Shown in pieces: positions 23,502 to 34,853 of a DNA stretch of 64,000 nucleotides. The notes under the pieces are model-generated. The model worked only from the letters and a program-made list of their open reading frames with translations, had not been told where the DNA came from and did no database searches. The position numbers and the translations under genes are program-made. Within the stretch, counting starts at the first letter, position 1. Each line of letters starts with the position of its first letter. This DNA comes from Cystobacter fuscus (GTDB lineage Bacteria > Myxococcota > Myxococcia > Myxococcales > Myxococcaceae), in assembly GCF_002305875.1 (NCBI RefSeq), contig NZ_CP022098.1:6944001-7008000 (forward strand). Reading direction: 5' to 3'.

Positions 23502-25595
23502 TCACGCCCCCACCTCCACCACCTGCCCCTCGCGCACGGCCCGCTCGGACACCCGGGCGGTGCCTCCGCCCCCCTCACATTGGACGCGGTACGCATCCCG
23601 GGCGAGCACATCGGACTCGCGAGTGTCCCGGTCCGTTGGATAGGCCACGCGCAGGGAGAAGCCCCCCTCCGCACTCGCGATGGCCCGGGGCTCGTACCGG
23701 AGCGTCCCTCCCCTCCCCGTCTCCAGCTCCAACGAGGCCGTCACGGACGCACCGGGCGCGCACCGACCGCGCAGCACCGCTCCGGGCACGACCTCGAACA
23801 CGCGGGCATGGGGCAGATCCGGGTGCTGGCGGCGCGACGCGGCCGAGTCATGCACGAGGCGGAAGCGCGTGCTCGCGGCCCACGTCCCCGTGGCCAGTCC
23901 CGCGTGCTCCCGCAGCCAGAACGCGAGCGTCTCGGACAGCTTCACCTCGGGGCGTCCCAGCACCCCATCCATGGGAGTGAGCAGCAGGTAGCGCGCGGAC
24001 GACGCCCGCGCGAGCGCATAGGCCTCCTCCTCGGACGTGGCGCCGAGCACCGCGCTGGCCCGGGCGTTGGCCTCCTGGTGCACCGGCACCTGGGAGAAGG
24101 GCGTGGCCACCGCGGGGCGCTCGGCCCACAGCACCAGCAGGTGCCCCATGTCATAGGGCGCGATGACGCTCCAGGCCGGTCGAACGCTCGCGTCCCATGG
24201 CGGCGAGGGCTCGGGCGTGTGCTCGCGCATCCACACCATCGTGGAGCGCACACGGACAACGGGACTGGCATCGGGTTGTCTCGGGTGCGGCAGGGCACCG
24301 GCGAGCAGCGGCAACCCCGCGAGCCCCAACGCGGCGGCGGAGACACTCCGGGCACGAGGGGCCGCACCGCGCAGCAGGCCCTCCCACCCCACCGCGATGC
24401 ACAGGGCCGCGCACCCCATCAGGGGTTGGGTGAAACGGGCCTGGAGCAGCGCGGCGGCTCCGAGTGAGAGCGCACCGAACACCAGGGGCGCGGCGCTCGC
24501 GTCCCGCTCCTTCCACGCCCGCGCGCTCGCGGCGACGAGCCCCACCGGCAGCAGCACCAGCACCGGGCCGAGCAACTGTCCGGCGAACTCCGGATCCTTC
24601 CACAGCGGCGTGGACTCCATGACGACGGCGAGGAGTGGATCCCCCAACCGCAGGTGGTGCCAGGCCCGGGACAACTCCGGCAGGAGCGGCACGGCACACG
24701 GCACGGCGAGGCCAAGCGCCAGCCACCCGCCGCGGCGGCGCTCCAGGAGCAGGGCCAGCCCCGAGGCCCCGCACAGCAGCCCCAGGGCGAGCAGGGGCGA
24801 GAAGGCAGTGAGTCCATGGTAGGCGAGCGAGCGGGGCTCGCCGAACAGCACCACGCCCAGGGCCAGCACCCCGGCGGTCCCCAGGCCCAGGGCGAGCCCC
24901 ACCCGGCCCACGCCCGCCCCCGTCCGCTCGCGCTGGAGCCACGCGGCGACGGGCAGCGAGGCGGCGAGACCCGGCAGCAGCACGAAGCCGCTGGTGGTGA
25001 GCAGCGGCGCGAGCCCCAGCACCGCGCCCGTCAAGCCACCGAGCACGACGCCGCGCGTCTTCAACGCCTGGCCGAGCAGCAGCGCGCAGAGGGCGGCGAG
25101 GAAGGGCTCGTGGACATGGTGATCCGCGTTGCCGAGCGCCCCCGCCTCCACCGCCGCCGGTACCAGGGCCAGCAGGGCGAGCACCCCGAGGGCGACGGCC
25201 TCGCCGCGCCAGCGCCTCACGAGGAGTGACAACAGGGCCAACCCGCAGAGCGACACCACCGGATCCACCCAGGCGGCGGCGCGCTCGGGGGCCTCGGGGC
25301 CGAGCCATAGGAAGAGCGCCACGAGCCAGGTGTGCAGGGGCGGCCAGATGATGGCCGCGCCGGTGGGGGCGTTGATGTACGGATCGAAGGGCGCGAAGCG
25401 GGGGAACGCGGCCTGTTGGAGGTGGGCGTAGCGCACGTAGTAGTGCGAGTCCGTGGCGACCAGCTCCACGTGCTCCCCCGCGAAGACGTTGCGCATGTCC
25501 GCGAGCCGGGCGCAAGCGGCCAGCGCGAGCAGCGAGAACCAGACGAACCAGAAAGCCAAGGCGCGTCGGGAGGGGAAGTGTCGAGGAGGGAGCAT
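23502..25595 (-). CDS. STT3/AglB-like membrane oligosaccharyltransferase (GT66 type)
   Basis: 697 residues with about 11-13 membrane helices and a soluble C-terminus. Three STT3-family landmarks are visible: an acidic first loop motif DSHYYVRY near residue 47 (compare DPYYHLR in archaeal AglB), GNADHHVHEP near 160 (family DHHxxE loop), and APYDMGHLLVLWAER near 500, at the place of the WWDYG acceptor-binding motif, with the two Trp replaced. Such enzymes transfer a lipid-linked glycan to Asn of exported proteins. Activity and acceptor here are unproven. The C-terminal ~130 residues look like a beta-rich periplasmic domain. ATG 25595 is chosen over the long upstream extension. It is divergent from the sugar ABC operon. 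Confidence 0.75.
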   Translation of the reverse strand: MLPPRHFPSRRALAFWFVWFSLLALAACARLADMRNVFAGEHVELVATDSHYYVRYAHLQQAAFPRFAPFDPYINAPTGAAIIWPPLHTWLVALFLWLGPEAPERAAAWVDPVVSLCGLALLSLLVRRWRGEAVALGVLALLALVPAAVEAGALGNADHHVHEPFLAALCALLLGQALKTRGVVLGGLTGAVLGLAPLLTTSGFVLLPGLAASLPVAAWLQRERTGAGVGRVGLALGLGTAGVLALGVVLFGEPRSLAYHGLTAFSPLLALGLLCGASGLALLLERRRGGWLALGLAVPCAVPLLPELSRAWHHLRLGDPLLAVVMESTPLWKDPEFAGQLLGPVLVLLPVGLVAASARAWKERDASAAPLVFGALSLGAAALLQARFTQPLMGCAALCIAVGWEGLLRGAAPRARSVSAAALGLAGLPLLAGALPHPRQPDASPVVRVRSTMVWMREHTPEPSPPWDASVRPAWSVIAPYDMGHLLVLWAERPAVATPFSQVPVHQEANARASAVLGATSEEEAYALARASSARYLLLTPMDGVLGRPEVKLSETLAFWLREHAGLATGTWAASTRFRLVHDSAASRRQHPDLPHARVFEVVPGAVLRGRCAPGASVTASLELETGRGGTLRYEPRAIASAEGGFSLRVAYPTDRDTRESDVLARDAYRVQCEGGGGTARVSERAVREGQVVEVGA

Positions 25596-25753
25596 CAACT
25601 TTTGAGAGAGTCTACTTCCGGACGGATGGCCCAACCCTACGCCGCACTGCGGCATCGGACTATGACTTGCAGCGGCCCGAGGGGACGGGGAGGATGCGCG
25701 CGCCTTTGTCGCTCCCGACACGGTTTTTTCACAAGAACGAGGCACAAGTGAAC

Positions 25754-26863
25754 ATGCGCTACTTCCCCCCATTCGGCGCCTCGGCGCTGGCTGCCCTGAT
25801 GCTCTTGACTCCGGGCTGCAAGGACAACAAAGAGGCCACCCCGGCTGGCGGCGGTGCCCCGGCCAAGCCCGCGGGCGCGAAGATCGCCCTGCTGCTGCCC
25901 GAGTCCAAGACGTCGCGGTACGAGTCGCATGACCGGCCGCACTTCGAGCGCAAGGTGAAGGAGCTGTGCGCCGAGTGCGAGGTCATCTACAGCAACGCGG
26001 ATCAGGACGCGGCCAAGCAGCAGAACCAGGCCGAGGCGGCCATCACCAACGGCGCCCAGGTGCTGGTGCTGGATCCGGTGGACGCGGCTTCCGCGGCGGC
26101 CATCGTGGGGCGCGCGCGCCAGTCCAAGGCGATGGTCATCAGCTATGATCGCCTCATCGCCCAGGCGGACGTGGACTACTACATCTCCTTCGACAACGAG
26201 AAGGTGGGCAAGCTCCAGGGCCAGGCGCTCGCGGACAAGCTCAAGGCGGACGGCAAGGCGGACGGCACCATCGTCGTCATCAACGGCTCGCCCACCGACA
26301 GCAACGCGGCGATGTTCAAGGCCGGCGCGCACAGCGTGCTGGACGGCAGCGGCGCGAAGATCGGCGCCGAGTACGACACGCCGGACTGGAGCCCGGACAA
26401 GGCGCAGCAGCAGATGGAGCAGGCCATCACCCAGCTGGGCAAGGACAAGATCGTCGGCGTGTACGCCGCCAACGACGGCACCGCGGGTGGCGCCATCGCC
26501 GCGATGAAGGCCGCGGGCATCAACCCCCTGCCCCCCGTGACGGGCCAGGACGCGGAGCTCGCGGGCATCCAGCGCATCGTCGCCGGTGAGCAGTACATGA
26601 CGGTGTACAAGGCGATCAAGGCCGAGGCCGAGGCGGCCGCGGAGCTGGCGGTGGCGCTCGCGCGCGGTGGCCAGCCCGCGGCGGGCAAGGTCAACGGCAA
26701 GGTCAACAACGGTCAGAAGGACGTGCCCTCCGTGCTGCTCACGCCGGTGGCGGTGACCAAGGACAACATCAAGTCCACCATCGTGGCCGATGGCTTCTGG
26801 ACGACGGCGCAGATCTGCGAGGGCTCCTTCCAGGCGGCCTGTGCGCAGGCGCAGCTGCAGTAA
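25754..26863 (+). CDS. Sugar ABC transporter substrate-binding lipoprotein (XylF/ChvE family)
   Basis: 369 residues. A type II signal with lipobox LLTPGC is followed by an Ala/Pro/Gly-rich linker and a two-lobed periplasmic-binding fold: KIALLLPESKTSRYES, VIYSNADQDAAKQQNQAEAA, LVLDPVD, VISYDRLI (typical of XylF) and VGVYAANDGTAGGAI. It binds an aldose and delivers it to the permease at 27649. The exact sugar cannot be read from the sequence; xylose or a related monosaccharide is the family norm. It is first of three genes, 15 nt before the ATPase. GTG 25748 is an alternative start two codons upstream. Confidence 0.92.
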   Translation: MRYFPPFGASALAALMLLTPGCKDNKEATPAGGGAPAKPAGAKIALLLPESKTSRYESHDRPHFERKVKELCAECEVIYSNADQDAAKQQNQAEAAITNGAQVLVLDPVDAASAAAIVGRARQSKAMVISYDRLIAQADVDYYISFDNEKVGKLQGQALADKLKADGKADGTIVVINGSPTDSNAAMFKAGAHSVLDGSGAKIGAEYDTPDWSPDKAQQQMEQAITQLGKDKIVGVYAANDGTAGGAIAAMKAAGINPLPPVTGQDAELAGIQRIVAGEQYMTVYKAIKAEAEAAAELAVALARGGQPAAGKVNGKVNNGQKDVPSVLLTPVAVTKDNIKSTIVADGFWTTAQICEGSFQAACAQAQLQ

Positions 26864-26878
26864 GGACACGAGGCACCC

Positions 26879-27652
26879 ATGACGGCGACCGCGCTGCTGG
26901 CGCTCCGCAACATCTCCAAGCGATTCGGGGCCGTACAGGCCCTCAGCCAGGTGGACTTCGAGGTCCACCCGGGTGAGGTCGTGGCCCTGGTGGGAGACAA
27001 CGGGGCGGGAAAATCAACCCTTGTCAAAATCATCTCGGGCAGCATTCCCATCGACGAGGGAGAAGTCCTCTTCGATGGCAAACCCGTGACGCTTGGAACG
27101 CCCAAGCGCTCGTCGGCGCTCGGAATCGCCACCGTGTATCAGGACCTCGCGCTGTGCGACAACCTGGACGTGGTGGGCAACCTCTACCTCGGTCACGAGG
27201 AGGGGAACGCCTTTGGCTGGCTGGATGAGACGGCCATGGAGCAGCGCGCCTCGTCGCTGCTCAAGACGCTGGCGGTGAGCATCCCCAGCGTGCGCACGCA
27301 GGTGGCGGCGCTGTCGGGTGGTCAGCGGCAGACCATCGCGGTGGCGCGCGCGATGATGGGCTCGCCCCGGGTCGTGCTCCTGGACGAGCCCACCGCGGCG
27401 CTCGGCGTGGCGCAGACCCGGCAGGTGCTCGATCTCATCCGGCGGCTGCGCGAGCAGGGCCTGGGCGTGGTCGTCATCAGCCACAACATGATGGACGTGT
27501 TCTCGGTGGCCGACCGCATCATCGTGATGCGGCTGGGCAAGCGCGTGGCCACCTTCGATGTGAAGAACGTGAAGGAAGTGGATGTCGTCGCGGCCATCAC
27601 CGGAGCCCGGCCCGCGCAGGTCGCCAGTACGCTGAAGATGGAGGAAGCATGA
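26879..27652 (+). CDS. Sugar ABC transporter ATP-binding protein, single-domain (FrcA-like)
   Basis: 257 residues with one nucleotide-binding domain: Walker A VGDNGAGKSTLVK, Q-loop YQDLALCDNLDV, signature LSGGQRQ, Walker B VVLLDEPTAALG and the switch His in VVISHNM. Most XylG/RbsA proteins have two fused domains (~500 residues); this half-length form is like FrcA and must dimerise. It ends with an ATGA overlap (27649-27652) into the permease gene. Confidence 0.93.
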   Translation: MTATALLALRNISKRFGAVQALSQVDFEVHPGEVVALVGDNGAGKSTLVKIISGSIPIDEGEVLFDGKPVTLGTPKRSSALGIATVYQDLALCDNLDVVGNLYLGHEEGNAFGWLDETAMEQRASSLLKTLAVSIPSVRTQVAALSGGQRQTIAVARAMMGSPRVVLLDEPTAALGVAQTRQVLDLIRRLREQGLGVVVISHNMMDVFSVADRIIVMRLGKRVATFDVKNVKEVDVVAAITGARPAQVASTLKMEEA

Positions 27653-28878
27653 GCTCCGTGAATCAATCCGCGATCGACCCCCGGTTGATCCAGGACGCGC
27701 CGGGCCTGGCCGGAGCGTGGGCGGGGTTCCGCCGCCGCGTCTCCCAGGGTGAGCTGGGCAGCCTGCCCGTCATCATCGGCCTGAGCGCCATCTGGATCAT
27801 CTTCTACCTGGCCAACGAGCGGTTCCTGTCGGCCATCAACCTCACCAACCTGATGCTGCAGATCTCCGCCATGGGGATGATCTCCGCGGGCATCGTCCTC
27901 ATCCTGCTGCTCGGGGAGACGGACCTGTCGGCGGGCGCCGTGAGCGGCCTGGCCGCCGCGGTGATGACCATCCTCAACGTGAAGATGCACGTGCCGGCGG
28001 TGCCCGCGCTGCTCGCGGGGCTCGCCACGGGCACGGCGATCGGCGCCTTCCAGGGCACGTGGGTGACACGCTTCAAGGTGCCCTCCTTCGTGGTCACCCT
28101 GGCGGGCTCGCTCGCGTGGCAGGGCGCGCTGTTCTCCGTGCTGGGCTCCACCGGCAGCGTGAACCTGTACGATCCGGTCATCACCGGGCTGACCTCGACG
28201 TTCTTCTCCACCCCCATGTCGTGGGCGGTGGCGGCGCTCATCATCGGCATCTACGTGGGCAGCGTGTTCCTGGAGCGGCGGCGGCGCGCGTCGCTGGGGC
28301 TCATCCAGGCGCCCCTGCGCAACGTGGCCCTGCGGATGATCATCATCTGTGGGGCGGTGGTGGCGGCGGTGAGCATCTTCACGCGCGACCGCGGCCTGCC
28401 CCTGGCCACGCTCATCTTCGCGGGCGTGGTGGCGGCGCTGGAGCTGCTCCTGCGCAACACGCGCTTTGGCCGTCACGTGTTCGCCGTGGGTGGCAACGCC
28501 GAGGCGGCGCGCCGGGCGGGCATCCGCGTGGAGTTCATCCGCATCACCATCTTCGCCATGGGCTCCACCCTGGCGGCCGCGGGCGGCATGCTCGCCGCCT
28601 CGCGTCTGCTCGCGGTCAATCAGTCCTCGGGCAGCGGCGACGTGCTGCTCAACTCCATCGGCGCGGCGGTCATCGGCGGCACCAGCCTCTTCGGCGGGCG
28701 CGGCTCGGCCTGGTCCGCGCTGCTCGGCGCGCTGGTCATCGGCTCCATCGCCAACGGCATGGATCTGCTGGCCTTCTCCTCGTCGGTGAAGTTCATGGTG
28801 ACGGGCAGCGTGCTGCTCGTGGCCGCCTCGGTCGACGCGGTGTCCCGCCGCGGACGCCAGGCTGCCGGCCGGGCGTGA
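27649..28878 (+). CDS. Sugar ABC transporter permease (XylH/FrcC family)
   Basis: 409 residues, about 10-12 membrane helices, of the branched-chain/ribose-xylose permease family. Features: GIVLILLLGETDLSAGAVSGL, FVVTLAGSLAWQG and the cytoplasmic coupling segment NTRFGRHVFAVGGNAEAARRAGI near residue 275. It forms the channel with the ATPase at 26879 and the binding protein at 25754. Translation is coupled to the ATPase gene. A long hairpin terminator follows. Confidence 0.93.
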   Translation: MSSVNQSAIDPRLIQDAPGLAGAWAGFRRRVSQGELGSLPVIIGLSAIWIIFYLANERFLSAINLTNLMLQISAMGMISAGIVLILLLGETDLSAGAVSGLAAAVMTILNVKMHVPAVPALLAGLATGTAIGAFQGTWVTRFKVPSFVVTLAGSLAWQGALFSVLGSTGSVNLYDPVITGLTSTFFSTPMSWAVAALIIGIYVGSVFLERRRRASLGLIQAPLRNVALRMIIICGAVVAAVSIFTRDRGLPLATLIFAGVVAALELLLRNTRFGRHVFAVGGNAEAARRAGIRVEFIRITIFAMGSTLAAAGGMLAASRLLAVNQSSGSGDVLLNSIGAAVIGGTSLFGGRGSAWSALLGALVIGSIANGMDLLAFSSSVKFMVTGSVLLVAASVDAVSRRGRQAAGRA

Positions 28879-28888
28879 GGTAACCGGA

Positions 28889-28936
28889 GCCGGTGCCGCG
28901 AGAGGACCCGATGTCTGGGGTCCTCCCGGTACCGGC
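28889..28936. terminator. Long (about 18-bp) hairpin between convergent ABC permease and CDF genes
   Basis: The inner stem gaggaccc/gggtcctc (28902-28909 with 28918-28925) continues, after a small internal loop, into gccggtgccg/cggtaccggc (28889-28898 with 28927-28936; 9 Watson-Crick pairs plus one G-T). It can act on both strands. Confidence 0.75.
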
Positions 28937-28953
28937 CCCCCCGGAGCCCGGGC

Positions 28954-29955
28954 TCAGTGCACCTCGCCCACGTGGGCGTAGGTCTCGCTCTCGATCTGGA
29001 TCGTCGTGTGATCGATCTTGAAGCGCTCGAGCAGCTCGTGCTTCACCGCCGAGAGGATGTCGTCGTTGTTGCTGACCTTCGGGTCCGCCACCACGAGGTG
29101 CGCCGAGAGCGCGTACATCCCGCTGGCGATCGTCCACACGTGCAGGTCATGCACGTCGCGCACGCCCTGCACCTTGAGCAGCAGCTCCTTGACCTGGGGC
29201 ATGTCCACGTGCGCGGGCACGGCCTCGAGCAGCACGTCCACCGCGTCCCGCACCAGCCGTACCGCCCCCACCACGATCACCACCGAGATGAGCACGGAGA
29301 TGAGCGGGTCCACCGCGTACCAGCCCGTCAACCACATCACCCCCGCGCCCACCAGCACGCCCACGCTCGACAGGGTGTCGCCCAGCACGTGCAGGAAGGC
29401 CCCGCGCACGTTCATCGAGTGCGTGTGGTGAAGGAAGTTCAGGGCCAGCAGGTTGGAGATGAGGCCCACCGTGGCCACCACCGCCATGGGCCCCAGGTTC
29501 ACCTCGGTGGGCGAGCGGAAGCGCTCCCAGGCCTCCAGGACGATGCCCACGGTGATGGCCAGCAGCAGCACGCCGTTGAGCAGCGCGCTGAGGATCTCCA
29601 TCCGGTAGTAGCCGTACGTCTTCTTCTGATCCGCCGGCTTGCCGGAGAACCACAGGGCGAGCAGGCTCAAGCCCAGCGCGCTGATGTCGGTGAGCATGTG
29701 ACCCGCGTCCGACAGCAGGGCCAGCGAGCGGGTGAGCCAGCCCCCCACTGCCTCCGCCACGGCGATGGTGCCCGTGAGCGCCAGCGCGACGAGCAGGCGG
29801 TCGCGGTCCTTGCGCCGCTCCTCCTTCAAGGAACGAGGCGGGGGTCTCGGGGGTTGACCATGGCCGTGGCCGTGCCCATGGCCACCACACGCCTCTCCGT
29901 GCGAGTGATCATGGTCATGAGAGGACGCTGCATGCGAATGACGAGGAGGAGTCAC
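28954..29955 (-). CDS. Cation diffusion facilitator (zinc/cobalt/cadmium efflux, CzcD/ZitB type)
   Basis: About 333 residues. A His-rich cytoplasmic N-terminus (HSHAASSHDHDHSHG and a run of HG pairs) is followed by six membrane helices with the metal-site motifs SDAGHMLTD (helix 2) and HVLGDTLSS (helix 5), then the C-terminal ferredoxin-like domain (DVHDLHVWTIASGMYALSAH). It exports divalent metals, most likely Zn2+, by proton antiport. No ATG is available upstream of the His-rich segment; candidates are GTG at 29955, 29973 and 30060. I took 29955 because it gives the usual N-terminus. It is divergent from the sigma-54 activator gene. Confidence 0.9.
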   Translation of the reverse strand: MTPPRHSHAASSHDHDHSHGEACGGHGHGHGHGQPPRPPPRSLKEERRKDRDRLLVALALTGTIAVAEAVGGWLTRSLALLSDAGHMLTDISALGLSLLALWFSGKPADQKKTYGYYRMEILSALLNGVLLLAITVGIVLEAWERFRSPTEVNLGPMAVVATVGLISNLLALNFLHHTHSMNVRGAFLHVLGDTLSSVGVLVGAGVMWLTGWYAVDPLISVLISVVIVVGAVRLVRDAVDVLLEAVPAHVDMPQVKELLLKVQGVRDVHDLHVWTIASGMYALSAHLVVADPKVSNNDDILSAVKHELLERFKIDHTTIQIESETYAHVGEVH

Positions 29956-30065
29956 AGGTGCAGGGTATTCCACCGCGCCCACACGTGGGGGCGCCAGGTG
30001 GGTAGAATCGACGAACCTCGCGGGCTCAAGGTCTCCTCTTGTTGAACATTCCCAAGCCACGGCAA

Positions 30066-31646
<1,581 letters not shown>

Positions 31647-31650
31647 CACC

Positions 31651-32583
31651 ATGAGCGATCTCTTCCGGCAGGACTTCCTCACCGTTCCCGATGGGGCGGC
31701 GCTGTACTACCAGGTGAGTGGAGCGGGCGAGCCCGGCGCGGTGATGTGCGATGGCCTGGGCTGCGACGGCTTCGTGTGGAAGTACCTCGAGCCCGCGCTG
31801 GCGCGCCAGCACCGCGTGCTGCGCTGGAACTACCGGGGCCATGGCCGCTCGGGCGTGCCGGACAAGCGCAACCGCATCGGCATGTCCTATACCTGCGATG
31901 ATCTCAACCGGGTGATGGACGCGGCGGGCATCAAGCAGGCGGTGCTCTTCGGCCACTCCATGGGCGTGCAGGTGGCGCTCGAGTTCCACCGACGCTTCCC
32001 CGAGCGGGTGAAGGGGCTCGTGCTGGTGTGCGGCAGCTACGGCACCCTGCTCGACACCTTCCACGACGGCCCGCTGCTCAAGCGGCTCTTCCCCTTCATC
32101 AGGTTCACCGTGGAGCACTTCCCGGACCGCGTGGCGCGCCTCACCCGCGCCCTGCTCAGCACCCCGCTGGCCCTGGAAGTCGCCCTGTCGGTGGAGATGA
32201 ACCGCTCGCTGCTCTCCAAGAGCGACCTCATCCCCTACTTCGCGCACCTGGCCAACATGGACCCGGTCGTCTTCGTACGCACCCTGCGCTCGGCCGCCCA
32301 CCACAACGCCTGGCGGCACCTGCCGCGCGTGAACGTCCCCACCCTCGTCATCGCCGGCAAGCTCGACAAGTTCACCCCCGCCTGGCTGTCACGTCGGATG
32401 GCCGCCCACATCCCCGGGGCCGAGCTCCTCCTGCTGCCCGAGGGGACTCACGTGGCTCCCCTGGAATACCGGGAAACCGTCGAGCGGCGGGTGGGACGCT
32501 TCCTGCGCGAGCACCAGCTCGTGCCTCCTCCGGCGCACTACCCCACCTCCAACAAGCACGAGTACTTCGCCGCCTTCCCCTAG
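31651..32583 (+). CDS. Alpha/beta-fold hydrolase
   Basis: 310 residues. Oxyanion region MCDGLGCDGFVW, nucleophile elbow LFGHSMGVQ (Ser near residue 98), acidic residue in GKLDKFTP and catalytic His in PEGTHVAP. Family members are esterases, lipases, lactonases or haloperoxidase-like enzymes; the substrate cannot be told. It follows the sigma-54 activator by 4 nt, which suggests co-expression and perhaps breakdown of a lipid or signal molecule. Confidence 0.85.
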   Translation: MSDLFRQDFLTVPDGAALYYQVSGAGEPGAVMCDGLGCDGFVWKYLEPALARQHRVLRWNYRGHGRSGVPDKRNRIGMSYTCDDLNRVMDAAGIKQAVLFGHSMGVQVALEFHRRFPERVKGLVLVCGSYGTLLDTFHDGPLLKRLFPFIRFTVEHFPDRVARLTRALLSTPLALEVALSVEMNRSLLSKSDLIPYFAHLANMDPVVFVRTLRSAAHHNAWRHLPRVNVPTLVIAGKLDKFTPAWLSRRMAAHIPGAELLLLPEGTHVAPLEYRETVERRVGRFLREHQLVPPPAHYPTSNKHEYFAAFP

Positions 32584-32697
32584 CGAAGGAGCGCGGGAGC
32601 ATATCGCCTCCACACCTACCTGGTGGGAGGACGCTGGAGTCGAGGGGCCGCGCCGGGGCCAGGGGCTGGTCGTCGGCACGCCTTTCGTCCAGCCACG

Positions 32698-32726
32698 TTG
32701 CAGGGGGAGGACTCACGGCATATAAG
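32698..32726 (+). promoter_or_regulatory. Sigma-70-type promoter for typA
   Basis: TTGCAG (32698-32703), a 17-nt spacer, then TATAAG (32721-32726): five of six matches to TTGACA-like spacing rules at -10 and four of six at -35, with ideal spacing. Transcription would begin near 32733, leaving a leader of roughly 118 nt before the typA ATG. It stands out in very GC-rich sequence. Confidence 0.65.
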
Positions 32727-32850
32727 CGCCCGCCCTTCGCGTTTCTGAGGGGTTCCATCAGGCCCCCTGAGGGCCCGGGCGCCTTGCCCACCCACGACTT
32801 CTTCCGCCGGGCTTCGTGCTTCGGCCGTCCCCCGCAGATCCCCCGCATCC

Positions 32851-34689
32851 ATGATTGCCCGAGAGAACATCCGCAACGTCGCCATCGTCGCCCACGTCGA
32901 CCATGGCAAGACCACCCTCGTCGACCACATGCTTCGCCAGGCGGGCATCTTCCGCAGCAACGAAGCCCTGACCGAGCGGGTGATGGACTCGAACGACCTC
33001 GAGCGCGAGAAGGGCATCACCATTCTCGCGAAGAACACCGCCGTCACCTACCAGGGAAAGCAGATCAACATCATCGACACCCCGGGCCACGCGGACTTCG
33101 GCGGTGAGGTGGAGCGCGGCCTGCGCCTGGTGGATGGAGTCATCCTCCTGGTGGACGCGGCCGAAGGTCCCCTGCCCCAGACGCGCTTCGTGCTCAGCAA
33201 GGCGCTGGGCATGGGCCTCAAGACGGTGCTCGTCATCAACAAGATCGACCGCGCCGACGCCCGGGCCAAGGACATCCTGGATCAGGTCTACTCGCTCTAC
33301 ATCGACCTGGGCGCGGACGAGCACCAGCTCGAGTTCCCCGTGCTCTACACGGTGGCGCGCCAGGGCCAGAGCTCCACGAGCCTGGAGGTGCCGGGCAAGA
33401 CGCTCGAGCCGCTCTTCCAGGCGATCCTCTCACACATCTCGCCTCCGCCCGCGCCGCAGCAGGAGCAGCTGCAGTTGCTCGTGGCCAACCTGGACTATGA
33501 CGACTACGTGGGCCGCCTCGCGGTGGGCCGCGTCCAGGCGGGGCGGATCGCCGCCAACATGCCCGTGGCCGTGATGCGCGAGGGCGGCAAGATCGCCCAG
33601 GGCAAGATCGTCAAGCTCTACGGCTTCCAGGGCCTCAAGCGCACGGAGATCCCCGACGCGGGCCCCGGAGAGATCGTCTCCATCGCGGGCATCGAGGACA
33701 TCTCCATCGGTGACACCATCGCCGACGCGGAGCGGCCCGTGGCGCTGCCGCGCATCACCGTGGACGAGCCCACGATGATGATGATCTTCAAGGTCAACGA
33801 CGGGCCGCTAGCGGGCAAGGAAGGCAAGTACGTCACCAGCCGCAACCTGCGCGAGCGCCTGTACCGCGAGGCCTACCGCAACGTGTCCATCCGCGTGGAG
33901 GACACCGAGACGCCGGACGCCTTCCGCGTGGTGGGCCGTGGCGAACTCCAGCTCGCCGTCATCATCGAGACGATGCGCCGCGAGGGCTACGAGCTGACGG
34001 CCTCCAACCCCGAGCCGGTGACGAAGACGATCGACGGCGTGCTGCACGAGCCCATGGAGTTGCTCTTCTGCGACGTGCCGGAGAACAGCGTGGGCTCGGT
34101 GACCGAGCGCCTGGGGCCCCGCAAGGGCCGCATGGTGGACATGGCCCAGCTCGGCGGTGGGCGCACCCGCCTGCAGTTCCGCATCCCCGCGCGCGGCCTC
34201 ATCGGCTTCCGCTCGGAGTTCCTCACCATCACCCGCGGTGAGGGCATCATGAGCAGCCAGTTCGACGGCTACGAGCCCTGGTTCGGCTACATCCCCAAGC
34301 GCGCCAACGGCGCCATCGTGTCCGACCGCCTGGGCGAGACGGTGCCCTACGCGCTCTTCAGCATCCAGGAGCGCGGCCACCTGTTCGTGGGCGCCGGCGT
34401 CACCATCTACGAGGGCATGATCATCGGCGAGCACGTGCACCCCTCCGAGCTCAACGTGAACGCCTGCCGCGAGAAGAAGCTCACCAACATCCGCGCCGCC
34501 GGCCGCGACGAGAACGTCATCCTCACGCCGCCTCGCGAGATGGGCCTGGAGAAGGCGCTGGAGTGGATCGCCGACGACGAGCTGGTCGAGGTGACGCCCA
34601 AGTCGGTGCGCATGCGCAAGAAGGCGCTGAGCTCGGGCGAGCGCTACCGCGCCGAGCGCGACCGCAAGCGCGAGGAGCGCGAGGGCTGA
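32851..34689 (+). CDS. typA: Ribosome-associated GTPase TypA/BipA
   Basis: 612 residues, the usual TypA length. G1 AHVDHGKTT, switch I region [16 protein letters not shown]3 DTPGHAD and G4 NKIDR are intact, followed by EF-G-like domains II, III and V and the TypA-specific C-terminus ([18 protein letters not shown], then [19 protein letters not shown]). It is a translational GTPase that binds the ribosome under stress or low temperature. ATG at 32851 ([15 protein letters not shown]) fits the family. It is monocistronic, between a promoter at 32698 and a terminator at 34739. Confidence 0.96.
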   Translation: MIARENIRNVAIVAHVDHGKTTLVDHMLRQAGIFRSNEALTERVMDSNDLEREKGITILAKNTAVTYQGKQINIIDTPGHADFGGEVERGLRLVDGVILLVDAAEGPLPQTRFVLSKALGMGLKTVLVINKIDRADARAKDILDQVYSLYIDLGADEHQLEFPVLYTVARQGQSSTSLEVPGKTLEPLFQAILSHISPPPAPQQEQLQLLVANLDYDDYVGRLAVGRVQAGRIAANMPVAVMREGGKIAQGKIVKLYGFQGLKRTEIPDAGPGEIVSIAGIEDISIGDTIADAERPVALPRITVDEPTMMMIFKVNDGPLAGKEGKYVTSRNLRERLYREAYRNVSIRVEDTETPDAFRVVGRGELQLAVIIETMRREGYELTASNPEPVTKTIDGVLHEPMELLFCDVPENSVGSVTERLGPRKGRMVDMAQLGGGRTRLQFRIPARGLIGFRSEFLTITRGEGIMSSQFDGYEPWFGYIPKRANGAIVSDRLGETVPYALFSIQERGHLFVGAGVTIYEGMIIGEHVHPSELNVNACREKKLTNIRAAGRDENVILTPPREMGLEKALEWIADDELVEVTPKSVRMRKKALSSGERYRAERDRKREEREG

Positions 34690-34738
34690 GAACCCCGAAG
34701 GTGCCGCGGCAGTCGAAGCGGCGCCCGGGTTTCACTCG

Positions 34739-34788
34739 AGGGCGAAGGTGGGCGGGGTTTGCCGCTCCCTTCGCCCTTCGTCTTTTCC
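34739..34788 (+). terminator. Intrinsic terminator of typA
   Basis: agggcgaagg (34739-34748) pairs perfectly with ccttcgccct (34768-34777), with a possible inner stem gcgg/ccgc, followed by tcgtcttttcc. It starts 50 nt after the typA stop. Confidence 0.75.
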
Positions 34789-34853
34789 ACGCATTGCCCC
34801 GCCGCGCCTTCCGGTATCAACTCCCTCCTGGTTCGACGCGAGGGAGTGGGTAC

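Noticed and set aside
25754-28878. Naming the transporter xylFGH
   Set aside because: Family match is good, but the sugar cannot be fixed from sequence and the ATPase is the half-length FrcA type, so no gene symbols were assigned.
32584-32850. tRNA or riboswitch before typA
   Set aside because: No cloverleaf or conserved aptamer core could be drawn by eye; a sigma-70-type promoter explains the region.
34690-34853. A short RiPP precursor gene upstream of the radical-SAM operon
   Set aside because: The gap holds the typA terminator and leader sequence; I found no small frame with a leader-like or Cys/core-repeat pattern inside the gap or between the coupled genes.
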